Source of the DNA: RECH01 sp964431105
GTDB taxonomy: Bacteria > Cyanobacteriota > Cyanobacteriia > RECH01
Reading direction: 5' to 3'
Length of the DNA stretch: 64,000 nucleotides
Assembly (NCBI GenBank): GCA_964431105.1
Contig: CAYSIR010000001.1
Span: 1 to 64,000 of the forward strand
In this document: one piece after another, positions 26,684 through 36,058 of the stretch
Layout of the letters: the number at the start of each line of letters is the position of its first letter
Position numbering within the stretch: position 1 is the stretch's first letter
Position numbers and translations under genes: made by a program
The notes under the pieces: generated by a model
Databases searched by the model: none
Told to the model about the DNA's origin: nothing
The model's input: the letters and a program-made list of their open reading frames with translations, nothing else

Positions 26684-29600
26684 ATGGACTTCTCTGCTGC
26701 ATCCAACCACAGACATATTCTCATCGTTGACGACATTGCAGTGAATGCTGCGCTGTTGACTGAAGTGCTGGTCAACGGTGGATATATTGCACACACTGCG
26801 CTAAATGCTCAACAAGCGTTTGAACAGCTCAAGACGCACCCGATCGCCCTCATCCTATTAGATATTCGGATGCCGGATATTGACGGCTATAAACTGTGTC
26901 AGCGTATCAAGGCGCAGCCAGCCTATGCCGAGATTCCCATCATATTTGTGAGTGCGCTAGATGATGTGGTCGATAAGCTGCGGGCGTTTGAAGTTGGCGG
27001 CATTGACTACATCAGCAAACCGATTCAGCCGCCGGAGGTGTTAGCCCGCATTGACACTCATCTGCGATTACGGCGGCTGCGGCAACAGCTTCAGCAAGAG
27101 GTGCGCGATCGCAAACAAGCCGAAGCTCGCACCCAGGCATTACTGGAAATGGTGCAGGCCGTAAGTCTTGCGCCTGACCTCAATCATGCCCTAAAAACAG
27201 CCCTTCAGCATATTTGCAAATGGCTAGAATTTGGATATGGCAGCGTGTGGCTGCCGACTGACAATCAGCGATCGCTCGTGCATAGCGCCGTTTGGCACTG
27301 CCATGGCTCGCTGTGTGTAACGCATGGCGATCGCATTGCTCAGAGTTTGGCTTATCTTCAGCCCTTGGCGCTTCAGCGCAACGAAGCCTTAGAAGGGCGG
27401 GTATGGCACGAGGGAATCGCCGCCTGGGCAACCATTGACCCACCGACTGACGTTAGCGATCGCCCCTTTGATTGGCTGAGTGAGTTGGGCTACTGCCATA
27501 AATTTGCGATTCCCATTACCCGCTCCAGCGATGCGACGCCTCACACCGTTGAAGTGTTAGCCGTCATGGTGTTTTATGGTTGCCCGCAGCCCGACGAGGA
27601 GCATCGCTTGCAGCAAGTCGTTGCCCTAGCCTGCCAATTGCGAAGCAGCCTAGAGCAAAAACATACCCAAGATGCCCTAGCCCGCAGCGAAGAACGATGG
27701 CAACTGGTGCTAGACGGCAACCGGGACGGCATCTGGGATTGGAATACCCGCACCGACCAAGTTCTATTTTCCGATCGCTTTGCCGAAATTCTAGGCTATG
27801 GCTCCAGGCACGACCTGTCCAGCAAAGATGACTGGTGGCGACGGATTCATCCAGCAGATATCGATCGAGTTCAGCGTATCACCCAAGCTTACCTACGCGG
27901 GCAAATCGCCAACTACGTGGTGGAATGTCGCATCCAGTGTAAAGACGGTCACTACAAATGGGTGCTGATGCAAGGCAAGGCACAATGGGGCAGCAACGGC
28001 CATCCGCTTCGCATGGTCGGCTCGATGCGTGACATCGACAATGTCAAATTTGCAGAAGAAGCCCTCGCCCAACAACTGAACCATGCACTGCTCATTCGCC
28101 AAGTTACCGATGAAATTCGCTGGAAGCTTGACTCTAGCAAAATCTTTGAAACAACGGTGGCTCAGGTTTCCCGGATGCTTGGAGTGAATCGCTGCGTTAT
28201 TCATTCCTTTCGAGAGGAGTTCGAGGATCTGCCCATTGTGGCGGTGTATGCGGAGCCAGGGTATCGCCTACCGTCGAATTTCTCCATACCGCTTCATAAC
28301 AACCCCCATGCTGCTGTGGTGCTGCGCGAAGACCGGGCGATCGCGTCTGACAATGTATTGACCGATCCGTATTTATCAGGGTTGGAGGCGATCCATCAGC
28401 GGATTTCGCTAAAGTCAATGCTGGCCATTCGCACGTCCTATCAAGGATACGCCAACGGCGTTATCGGCGTGCATCAATGCGACGATTTTCGCCATTGGAC
28501 GGAAGAAGATATTCACTTAATTGAAGCGATCGCCGCCCAGGTTGGCATCGCCCTGCAACACGCCCATCTCCTTGAACAGGAACAGCAGCAGCGCCAATTG
28601 CTAAACCAGCGTAATCTTGACCTTCAGCAAGAAATTCAGGAGCGCAAAGCAGCCCAGGCGGCGCTCAAAGCCCGTATCGATCGCCAAAATACAACCCAGC
28701 GCATCATTGAGCGGATGCGACAAACGCTGGATTTGGAACAGGTGTTTCGATCGACGACCCAAGAACTGCGCCAGATTTTTGACTGCGATCGCGTGGCTGT
28801 GTATCACTTCAATGAGGATTGGACGGGTGAATTTGTGGCCGAATCCATGTCCTCACGCTGCAAGCCTTTGGTGGTGGCCCAGTGGAGTGAGCAGATGGAA
28901 CAAGAACAGTTCCAGGAAGCTAGCTGTGTGGTGAAGCGCTGGTCTGATTACAGTGTGGACAACCGCGACACCTACCTTTATGAAACCAAAGGCGGGGCCT
29001 ATGCCCGTGGCACTCCATTTCTTTGCGTGCGCGACATTTATCGAGCGGGGTTTTCAGACTGCTACATTGAGCTGCTAGAGCAATACGAAGCCCGCTCCTA
29101 CCTAACGGTGCCAATCTTTAAGGGCGATCGCCTGTGGGGATTGCTGGCCCATTACCAAAACGTTGAACCCCGCGATTGGCAAGAAACCGATATTGAATTG
29201 GCCGTTTACGTTAGCGCGCAGTTAGGGGTTGCCGTTCAGCAGGCGGAGCTATTGCAGCAGACTCGCTTACAGGCGATCGCCCTTGAAAATGCCCGCGATG
29301 CCGCCCAGTCCGCCAACCGGGCCAAGAGCGAATTTTTGGCCAACATGAGTCACGAACTGCGCACGCCGCTAAATGCCATTCTGGGCTTTAGTCAAGTCTT
29401 GAGCCATGACCCTGACCTGACGGCAGATAACCGCGAATACCTCGACATCATCAACCGCAGCGGGCATCACCTGCTAACTCTAATCAACGATGTTTTAGAA
29501 ATGTCGAAAATTGAGGCGGGACGCGCCCAGATTAACGAGTCGAGCTTTGATTTACTGCGATTGCTGGATGGGCTAGAGGATATGCTGAGCCTGCGGGCTA

Positions 29601-30721
29601 GCTCCAAAGACCTCGCCCTCACAGTGCAGCGATCGCCCCTTCTGCCTCAATACATCACCAGCGACGAAAGCAAGCTCCAGCAGGTAATCATTAACCTACT
29701 CGGCAACGCCATTAAATTTACCAACAGCGGCGGCGTCATCCTTAAAGCCTATCCGGCCCCATCTCTCGAAAAGCCAACGCCTGACTCTAAGTGCGTTCTG
29801 TGGTTTGAAGTGAGTGATACCGGCGTCGGCATTGCCAAAAATGAAATGAATCGTCTCTTCTCGCCATTTGAGCAAACGACCGCCGGGCAAGCCCATCGGG
29901 AAGGAACCGGGCTGGGATTGTCCATCAGTAAACAGTTTATTGAACTGATGGGCGGACAGATCTCAGTCAGTAGCGAGGTCGGCCAGGGCAGTACCTTTAA
30001 GTTCTACATTCAGGCGCGTCTGGCTGATGCAGCGAGCTTGCCTAGCACCAGCAGTCCCAAAAAGGTGATTGGACTTCAGCCCAATCAACCGACCTATCGA
30101 TTGCTGATTGTAGATGACCACGACGATAGCCGTCTCATGCTGGCGCAGCTTCTGAGTCCGCTTGGCTTTGACGTTGCAGAGGCCTGTAACGGTGAAGAAG
30201 CGATCGCCCAATGGCAAGACTGGCAGCCCGACGCAATTTTGATGGATATGCGAATGCCGGTCATGGATGGCTATGAAGCCACGCGCCGCATAAAATCCCA
30301 AACCAACGGACAATCCATCCCCATCTTGGCTGTGACGAGCAGCGTCTTTGACGATGACCGCGAGTCAATTCTTGAGACCGGGTGCGATGGGTTTATCGCG
30401 AAGCCTGTCGAAGAAGCCAAGCTGTTGGATGAACTAGCACGGCATCTACATATCAACTATGTCTACGGTGAAGCCTACGAACCCACCGTTGCTGGTGTAT
30501 CTCTGGTGCCGGACGATTTGGCCCACCTACCGCTGGACTGGATACAGCAAATGCATCGTGCCGCTAGCGGGTGCAGCGATCGCCTAGTATTGCAACTGAT
30601 TGAAGCCTTGCCGAACTCAGAACAATCCATTGCTGATGGATTGACCAAACTAGCCTACAATTTCCGCTTTGAAGATATTGTGGCGCTGACCGAACCCCAT
30701 TGCCCCTCATCCCACCCATGA
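26684..30721 (+). CDS. Hybrid sensor histidine kinase: REC-GAF-PAS-GAF-GAF-HisKA-HATPase-REC
   Basis: The product is about 1345 residues. Receiver 1 has its phospho-aspartate in ILLDIRMPDIDG (about 10-130). A GAF domain (about 150-315), a PAS/PAC domain (about 325-440), a second GAF (about 455-610) and a third GAF (about 650-850) follow, the last with DIYRAGFSDCYIELLEQYEA. HisKA (NMSHELRTPLNAILGF), HATPase (NLLGNAIKFTNSGG, GLGLSISKQF) and a second receiver (ILMDMRMPVMDG) complete the relay. No membrane span. The third GAF resembles phytochrome-type GAFs and keeps a cysteine at the usual bilin site, but the next residue is Tyr, not His. The start ATG 26684 yields MDFSAASNHRHILIVDD. The stop overlaps the next gene as ATGA. 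Confidence 0.93.
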   Translation: MDFSAASNHRHILIVDDIAVNAALLTEVLVNGGYIAHTALNAQQAFEQLKTHPIALILLDIRMPDIDGYKLCQRIKAQPAYAEIPIIFVSALDDVVDKLRAFEVGGIDYISKPIQPPEVLARIDTHLRLRRLRQQLQQEVRDRKQAEARTQALLEMVQAVSLAPDLNHALKTALQHICKWLEFGYGSVWLPTDNQRSLVHSAVWHCHGSLCVTHGDRIAQSLAYLQPLALQRNEALEGRVWHEGIAAWATIDPPTDVSDRPFDWLSELGYCHKFAIPITRSSDATPHTVEVLAVMVFYGCPQPDEEHRLQQVVALACQLRSSLEQKHTQDALARSEERWQLVLDGNRDGIWDWNTRTDQVLFSDRFAEILGYGSRHDLSSKDDWWRRIHPADIDRVQRITQAYLRGQIANYVVECRIQCKDGHYKWVLMQGKAQWGSNGHPLRMVGSMRDIDNVKFAEEALAQQLNHALLIRQVTDEIRWKLDSSKIFETTVAQVSRMLGVNRCVIHSFREEFEDLPIVAVYAEPGYRLPSNFSIPLHNNPHAAVVLREDRAIASDNVLTDPYLSGLEAIHQRISLKSMLAIRTSYQGYANGVIGVHQCDDFRHWTEEDIHLIEAIAAQVGIALQHAHLLEQEQQQRQLLNQRNLDLQQEIQERKAAQAALKARIDRQNTTQRIIERMRQTLDLEQVFRSTTQELRQIFDCDRVAVYHFNEDWTGEFVAESMSSRCKPLVVAQWSEQMEQEQFQEASCVVKRWSDYSVDNRDTYLYETKGGAYARGTPFLCVRDIYRAGFSDCYIELLEQYEARSYLTVPIFKGDRLWGLLAHYQNVEPRDWQETDIELAVYVSAQLGVAVQQAELLQQTRLQAIALENARDAAQSANRAKSEFLANMSHELRTPLNAILGFSQVLSHDPDLTADNREYLDIINRSGHHLLTLINDVLEMSKIEAGRAQINESSFDLLRLLDGLEDMLSLRASSKDLALTVQRSPLLPQYITSDESKLQQVIINLLGNAIKFTNSGGVILKAYPAPSLEKPTPDSKCVLWFEVSDTGVGIAKNEMNRLFSPFEQTTAGQAHREGTGLGLSISKQFIELMGGQISVSSEVGQGSTFKFYIQARLADAASLPSTSSPKKVIGLQPNQPTYRLLIVDDHDDSRLMLAQLLSPLGFDVAEACNGEEAIAQWQDWQPDAILMDMRMPVMDGYEATRRIKSQTNGQSIPILAVTSSVFDDDRESILETGCDGFIAKPVEEAKLLDELARHLHINYVYGEAYEPTVAGVSLVPDDLAHLPLDWIQQMHRAASGCSDRLVLQLIEALPNSEQSIADGLTKLAYNFRFEDIVALTEPHCPSSHP

Positions 30722-32187
30722 GCAATCCTTCTGCTTCTCTATCTGATGGCTGCGCTGGCAACATTCTGATTGTGGATGACAAAGTTGAAAACTTGCGTCT
30801 ACTATCCAAAATGCTGTCCCAGCGGGGATATGACGTTCGTAGCGCCATCAATGGCCCCGTAGCGCTGCGAGCGATCGAGGCTCTCAAACCCGATTTGATT
30901 TTGCTCGACATCAATATGCCGCGCATGGACGGGTATGAGGTTTGTCGGCAGCTTAAAGATAACAACGACACGCGATCGATTCCGATTATTTTCCTCAGTG
31001 CCTTCAGCGATGTTGGCAACAAAGTTAAAGCCTTTGAGGCCGGTGGCGTAGACTACATTACAAAACCCTTTCAGATTGCAGAAGTGTTAGCACGGGTTAA
31101 TAATCAGCTAACGCTGCGGCAAACGCAAGCCGAATTGCAAGCCAGCAACCGTCGCCTGATGGAAGAAGTGCAACAGCGCCGGGAAGCTCAGCAGATTTTA
31201 CAAGAATCAGAAACCGCCCTGCGGCAGCGCACCCATGATTTAGAAATGGCATTGAACGAACTGCATCAAACTCAAATGCAACTGGTGCAGTCTGCGAAAA
31301 TGTCGAGTTTGGGGCAACTGGTGGCGGGGGTCGCCCATGAAATCAACAATCCGCTGAACTTTATTCACGGCAACCTGCGGCCGATACGCAACTATGCTGA
31401 GCAATTGCTGAAGCTGATTCAGCTTTACCAAGCCGATCGCCCTGATACGTCTCTCAGGGTTCAAACTCAGATTGAAGATATGGATTTAGAGTTTGTTCAG
31501 CGCGACTTACCGCAACTGCTGGTTTCAATGCAGGTGGGTATCGACCGCATCATGGGCATTGTAAAATCGCTGCGGAGCTTCTCACGGGTAGAAGAAGCCG
31601 ATCTCAAAACGGTCGATATTCATGAGGGGTTGGACAGCACGCTGATGATTCTCAGCCACCGGCTTCAGCAAAAACCAGACGATGGCGGGGTTGAGATTAT
31701 TCGCCATTATGGCTGTCTTCCCAAGGTCGAATGCTATCCGGGGCAGCTTAATCAAGTGTTTATGAATATTCTGGGGAATGCCCTGGATGCGATTGAGGAT
31801 GAGAACATGAGCCACATTGAGTGCGGCCGTCCTCCCATTCATGGGCAAGTGATTATCACCACTGCAATGACGAGCGATCGCCAGGTGCAGATTCGCATCC
31901 GTGATAACGGCCCCGGCATTCCTGATTATGTTCAACAGCGCCTATTTGACCCATTTTTTACCACGAAGTCAGCCGGGCACGGTACGGGGCTGGGGCTGTC
32001 AATCAGCTATCGCATCATTAGCGATCGCCATCAGGGCAGTCTTGTCTGCCAGTCTACTCCGGGGCAAGGAACCGAATTTGTGGTGACGATTCCTGTGGCG
32101 CAGAGGGGAACCGGATCGGGACAGTGTTCAGCCGTTGCTCCATCTCACCATTCAGCGGTTCCCACCCACAATAGCTTTATGCCCTAG
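30718..32187 (+). CDS. Response-regulator-linked histidine kinase (REC-coiled coil-HisKA-HATPase)
   Basis: The 489 residues hold an N-terminal receiver (ILIVDDKVENLRLLSKML; phospho-site LILLDINMPRMDG), then a long coiled coil (about 145-215, QASNRRLMEEVQQRREAQ) and a kinase core. The core has the phospho-acceptor in LVAGVAHEINNPLNFIHGN, the N box MNILGNALDAI and the G boxes IRDNGPGIPD and GTGLGLSIS. The start ATG overlaps the stop of the preceding hybrid kinase (ATGA), so the two are almost certainly translationally coupled and probably act in one phosphorelay; the hybrid kinase may pass phosphate to this receiver. An upstream in-frame start at 30700 would overlap further and is less likely. 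Confidence 0.93.
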   Translation: MSNPSASLSDGCAGNILIVDDKVENLRLLSKMLSQRGYDVRSAINGPVALRAIEALKPDLILLDINMPRMDGYEVCRQLKDNNDTRSIPIIFLSAFSDVGNKVKAFEAGGVDYITKPFQIAEVLARVNNQLTLRQTQAELQASNRRLMEEVQQRREAQQILQESETALRQRTHDLEMALNELHQTQMQLVQSAKMSSLGQLVAGVAHEINNPLNFIHGNLRPIRNYAEQLLKLIQLYQADRPDTSLRVQTQIEDMDLEFVQRDLPQLLVSMQVGIDRIMGIVKSLRSFSRVEEADLKTVDIHEGLDSTLMILSHRLQQKPDDGGVEIIRHYGCLPKVECYPGQLNQVFMNILGNALDAIEDENMSHIECGRPPIHGQVIITTAMTSDRQVQIRIRDNGPGIPDYVQQRLFDPFFTTKSAGHGTGLGLSISYRIISDRHQGSLVCQSTPGQGTEFVVTIPVAQRGTGSGQCSAVAPSHHSAVPTHNSFMP

Positions 32188-32809
32188 GCCGTTCGGGTTG
32201 TCCTTTGGCGGTGGGGCTTTTGATAGGGTCAGCGCATCTGATAGCCAAAATTTTTACAGGGCTACTCCCCCTTTTCGTAGTGCTTTTCAAAAGGTTGATC
32301 TACTATATGTAGAGCAGTCACGGCAGAGCCGTCGAGCCAATACTATGCATTACGCAAAAGTCGCCAGACCTTTTGCCTCACAACCTTTCTAAGGGTTACT
32401 CAGAATCCTCGTTTTTGAACCAAGGAATGCGGGTTTCAGCGAGATCTGCGTAATGGATAGGAGCCAATACAGGAGTGAGTCAGCATGGTTGATTCGCCGT
32501 CCGGGCATCAGAATTTTGATTCAGGGCAGGACGATTGCCGCGATAACCGTTATAAAGGGTTAGGAATCAATGGTTTAGGCTGATGCAGCCTTGCCACCGG
32601 TAAAACGGCTAGCAGGGAGATGGCGATCGTAAACCGACCCTTGGGCTGGGTGACGCGAGGTTGAACGAATGTAAATGATTGTCGCGTTTGCCAGGGTTGC
32701 GAATAGTATAGAGGTCATATTGTCGGCTTCACGGCATCACGGGGCCAGCCCCCGCTGGTCGTTCGGCTAGTTCATTCACTGAGTAGAGCATCGCTGGGGA
32801 CGTAAGACT
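32188..32809. other. Spacer with a MITE insertion, upstream of ftn2
   Basis: No gene. It contains MITE copy C (32343-32460) with a perfect 9-bp target duplication. The rest should include the ftn2 promoter, for which I see no clear motif. Confidence 0.5.
32343..32460 (+). mobile_element. MITE family CTAT-ATTACGCA, copy C (118 bp)
   Basis: CTATGCATTACGCAAAAG begins it and GAGATCTGCGTAATGGATAG ends it. GAGCCAATA lies at 32334-32342 and exactly again at 32461-32469, a 9-bp target-site duplication that proves insertion. Confidence 0.88.
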
Positions 32810-34978
32810 GTGAGAATTCCGCTGGACTATTACCGAATTTTAGGACTGCCCATCCAGGCGACTGCTGAGCAATTGCAGCAGGCCTACCGCGATCGCACCC
32901 TGCAACTGCCCCGACGCGAATATTCTGAAGCGGCGATCGCGGCCCGTCGTCAGCTCTTGGACGAGGCCTATACGGTGCTGTCTAATTCAGAGCAGCGCCA
33001 CACCTACGACGCGCAGTTTTTCCACGCGGCCTATGCCGACAGCGGCGATCGGCCGGCTGCGCCTGGCGATGCTGCCGATCCTTACACTCCCAGCATTGAG
33101 ATTGCCGATGCTCAATTGGTTGGCGCATTGCTCATTTTGCTAGAGCTGGGCGAATATGAACTGGTGCTGAAGTTGGGCCGCCCCTATCTCAGTAGCGGCA
33201 ATGCCTCAATTAACCCCGGCACCTACGGCGATACCGCGATTATTTTGGCAGATGTCGTATTAACGATTGCGATCGCCTGTCTTGAATTGGGCCGTGAACA
33301 ATGGCAGCAAGGGCAGTATGAAAGCGCTGCCGAATCACTGGAAACTGGACAAGAGCTATTGCTCCGTGAGGGGCTATTTGCTGCACTGCGAGGTGAAATG
33401 CAATCCGATTTATACAAACTCCGCCCTTATCGCATCCTCGAACTGCTCTCCGTTCCGGAAACAGCAGACTCCTATGCGATCGATCATCAGCGCGGCCTGC
33501 AACTGCTCCAAGAAATGCTGGACGAACGCGGCGGCATTGACGGCACTCAGGATGATCAATCGGGGCTATCTGTGGATGATTTCCTCAAGTTTATTCAGCA
33601 ACTGCGATCCTACCTAACCGCCGCCGAACAGCAGGCCTTGTTTGAAGCAGAATCTCGTCGGCCATCGGCGGTGGCCAATTACCTAACGGTTTATGCGCTG
33701 GCGGCCCGTGGGTTTGCCGAACGCCGCCCCGCCCTCATTCGTCGCGCAAAGCTGTTTTTGCTGCGGTTGGGAATGCGGCAGGATGTGTATCTAGAGCAAT
33801 CGATTTGTGCCCTGCTGCTCGGACAAACGGAAGAAGCTAGCCGCGCTCTGGAGCATAGCCAAGAATATGATTCACTAGCGTTTATCCGCGAACATTCCCA
33901 GGATTCGCCGGACTTGTTGCCGGGGCTGTGCCTCTATGGTGAACGCTGGCTGCAAAATGAGGTGTTTCCCTATTTTCGCGACTTGGCCCAGAAGAAAGCC
34001 TCTCTCAAGGAATATTTTGCTGATGAGGATGTGCAGGCTTATTTAGAGGAATTGCCCAATGAGCCTGAACCGGCCAGTCAATGGGTGTCTGCGGCGACTA
34101 AGGTGCGTGGTGCTGAGGAAAATGGCTATCGGGAGTTTGCGGCAACGGCGGAACGGTCGTATGCGCGATCGGTGAATGGTCATCAGCCTATCGGGTATGG
34201 AACCAGCGCTACGGCTACGCTGGATGCCCCGCCTGCGTCGGGAAGTGCAGGAACATCTAATTCTGAAACGCCGCCGATCGCAGAACGGATGGGCTATGGC
34301 GATCGCTCTGGTGCGGGAGAATCGCGATCGCCCCAGTCGTCTCAGGAGTCGGTTCATCCTCGCGCTCGTCGGTCATCGCGGGGTCGTCCGAGTCCACGGC
34401 TGGATCGGATGTTATTTTTGGTGGCAATTGGCGTATTTGCGATCGTGGTGCTGGTGTCGTTGGTCAGCCGAATTAGCCGAGTCTTTGCGGGGGGCGGCGG
34501 TGACGTGACGGTATTGCAGCAGGGCAACCTCAGTGTGCTGCCCCAACAGTATGCGGCGTTGGTGGCACCGCCTGCACCTAGCCTAGATCAAGCCGAGTTA
34601 ACGCCGGAGTTGGCGCAACAGGTCGTCGAAACTTGGCTTTCGGCAAAGAGGGCAGCGTTGGGCGAATCGCGCAATATTGAGGCGCTTTCTACAATTTTGG
34701 TTGATCCGGTTTTGTCGCGGTGGGTGTCTACCGCAGAAGGTGCGATCGCCAATAATTGGTATATGGATTATGAACACCTAGTCTCGATTGAAACGGCGGA
34801 GGTGTCTGAGGATCGTCCTGATGAAGCGATCGTGCTAGCAGCGGTCACAGAGACCGCCAACTTTTATGAGGATGGTCAGCTCAACCTAGAAGAATCCTAT
34901 GATTCTGCGCTACGGGTACAGTACAATCTGGTGCGTCAGGATGGGCAATGGCGGATTGAGTCAATGGCGGTTCAGTAG
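32810..34978 (+). CDS. ftn2: Cell division protein Ftn2/ZipN (ARC6 homologue)
   Basis: This 722-residue protein starts with GTG (MRIPLDYYRILGLP). It has a divergent J-like N-terminal domain (about 5-70, YYRILGLPIQATAEQLQQAY, lacking the HPD motif), a long helical repeat region (about 95-420), a disordered linker rich in Ser, Pro and Gly, one membrane span (about 530-550, RMLFLVAIGVFAIVVLVSLV) and a C-terminal IMS/DUF4101 domain ending IESMAVQ. That order is the ARC6/Ftn2/ZipN architecture. In cyanobacteria it tethers FtsZ to the membrane and organises the divisome. A single-copy gene, with no other division gene adjacent. Confidence 0.92.
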   Translation: MRIPLDYYRILGLPIQATAEQLQQAYRDRTLQLPRREYSEAAIAARRQLLDEAYTVLSNSEQRHTYDAQFFHAAYADSGDRPAAPGDAADPYTPSIEIADAQLVGALLILLELGEYELVLKLGRPYLSSGNASINPGTYGDTAIILADVVLTIAIACLELGREQWQQGQYESAAESLETGQELLLREGLFAALRGEMQSDLYKLRPYRILELLSVPETADSYAIDHQRGLQLLQEMLDERGGIDGTQDDQSGLSVDDFLKFIQQLRSYLTAAEQQALFEAESRRPSAVANYLTVYALAARGFAERRPALIRRAKLFLLRLGMRQDVYLEQSICALLLGQTEEASRALEHSQEYDSLAFIREHSQDSPDLLPGLCLYGERWLQNEVFPYFRDLAQKKASLKEYFADEDVQAYLEELPNEPEPASQWVSAATKVRGAEENGYREFAATAERSYARSVNGHQPIGYGTSATATLDAPPASGSAGTSNSETPPIAERMGYGDRSGAGESRSPQSSQESVHPRARRSSRGRPSPRLDRMLFLVAIGVFAIVVLVSLVSRISRVFAGGGGDVTVLQQGNLSVLPQQYAALVAPPAPSLDQAELTPELAQQVVETWLSAKRAALGESRNIEALSTILVDPVLSRWVSTAEGAIANNWYMDYEHLVSIETAEVSEDRPDEAIVLAAVTETANFYEDGQLNLEESYDSALRVQYNLVRQDGQWRIESMAVQ

Positions 34979-35159
34979 CCGACTTGTCTTGTCTTGAGGT
35001 CAATGCGATGGCAGCCGGTCTGCTCTTGATTGGCGAGCGGGGGCAAGCGGGGCAATGTGGGGGTCGCCGTATTGGTCTGGGAAGAACAGCGGATGGATCA
35101 GTTGCGATCGCCCAACTAGACGCAAGACTAGGAGCGATCGCCTGTTGATACTGAAACTG

Positions 35160-35696
35160 CTACGACAGGTAGCCGCGTTCCGTCAATCCAGCAATGACCT
35201 TTTCCACACTTTCCTCAAGGGTTTCTAAATCCGTGCGGCATTCAATGTCTGGATTGAGCGGTGCTTCATAGGGATCATCAATGCCCGTAAACTGCTTGAT
35301 TTCGCCAGCCCGCGCCCGCTTATACAACCCCTTCACATCCCGTTCTTCGCAAACTTCCAGCGGCGCATTCACAAACACTTCCACAAAATCTCCAATCTTT
35401 TGGCGCACTTCATCACGGATGGCGCGGTAAGGGGAAATCGCTGACACCATCACAATTACGCCGTTACGAGTGAGGAGATGGGACACAAACCCAATCCGGC
35501 GGATATTCTCATCCCGATCTTCTTTGCTGAAGCCTAGCCCTTTCGTGAGGTTTTCGCGCACAATATCGCCATCCAGCACCTCAATGCCGTAGCCTTTGGC
35601 TCTCAGTTTTTCCTCAACGGCGGCCCGAATGGTGGTTTTACCAGCGCCACTTAATCCTGTAAACCAAAGCGTCACACCACGCTGATTTGCTGCCAT
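35160..35696 (-). CDS. cysC: Adenylylsulfate kinase
   Basis: The 178 residues carry the P-loop GLSGAGKTT (residues 13-21), the DGD motif (VLDGDIVRENL), GFSKEDRDENIRRIG and the APS lid segment YKRARAGEIKQFTGIDDPYEAP. It phosphorylates adenylylsulfate to PAPS, the sulfotransferase donor and an intermediate of sulfate assimilation. I use the ATG at 35694-35696 (MAANQRGVTLWFTGL), about 8 bases after AGGA; an upstream TTG lies too near the ribosome site. No ATP sulfurylase gene is beside it. A GGTAGT-family element sits about 55 bases upstream of the start. Confidence 0.96.
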   Translation of the reverse strand: MAANQRGVTLWFTGLSGAGKTTIRAAVEEKLRAKGYGIEVLDGDIVRENLTKGLGFSKEDRDENIRRIGFVSHLLTRNGVIVMVSAISPYRAIRDEVRQKIGDFVEVFVNAPLEVCEERDVKGLYKRARAGEIKQFTGIDDPYEAPLNPDIECRTDLETLEESVEKVIAGLTERGYLS

Positions 35697-36058
35697 AAAT
35701 TCCAATCCTTTTCAATGCCTACAATTCTGAATCCCTAGGATAGGCGATCGGGTAGTGGTATTCATGTAATGATTTTTGGTGGTATAGGTGTCGCCCACAC
35801 CACCAAAAATCATTACCGACAGAGGACTACCGGCGATCGCGCGATCGCATCATCGCCCGCTTACCGAACCTGTTTGCCAAACCAGTTTACAGAATTCGTC
35901 TGCCAAACCCGTTGGCTAAACCAATTCGCCATTGCATCCGGTAGGTCAACACCGACGACTGCGCCCTTTCGATACTACGTCGTTTTAGGTAACAATACTC
36001 CTGTCTTTGTTGGGTTCTCCAACCCTTCTCCAACCCTACGCTCTTGGGTGGCTGTTGC
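35697..36058. other. Divergent spacer between cysC and the rarA fusion
   Basis: No gene. It contains the GGTAGT-family element (35751-35831) and several clustered GATCGC words, so much of this region is repeat-derived. Confidence 0.6.
35751..35831 (-). mobile_element. Small inverted-repeat element, GGTAGT family, copy 2, with target duplication
   Basis: It starts GGTAGTGGTATTCAT and ends AGAGGACTACC, with an imperfect hairpin core ATGATTTTTGGTGGT / ACCACCAAAAATCAT. GGCGATCG stands immediately before (35743-35750) and after (35832-35839), an exact 8-bp direct repeat. It therefore appears to have inserted into a HIP1-type site. It is inverted relative to copy 1. Confidence 0.8.

Noticed and set aside
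26297..26794. A 165-codon frame antisense to the start of the hybrid kinase
   Set aside because: It overlaps a clear gene and has no domain.
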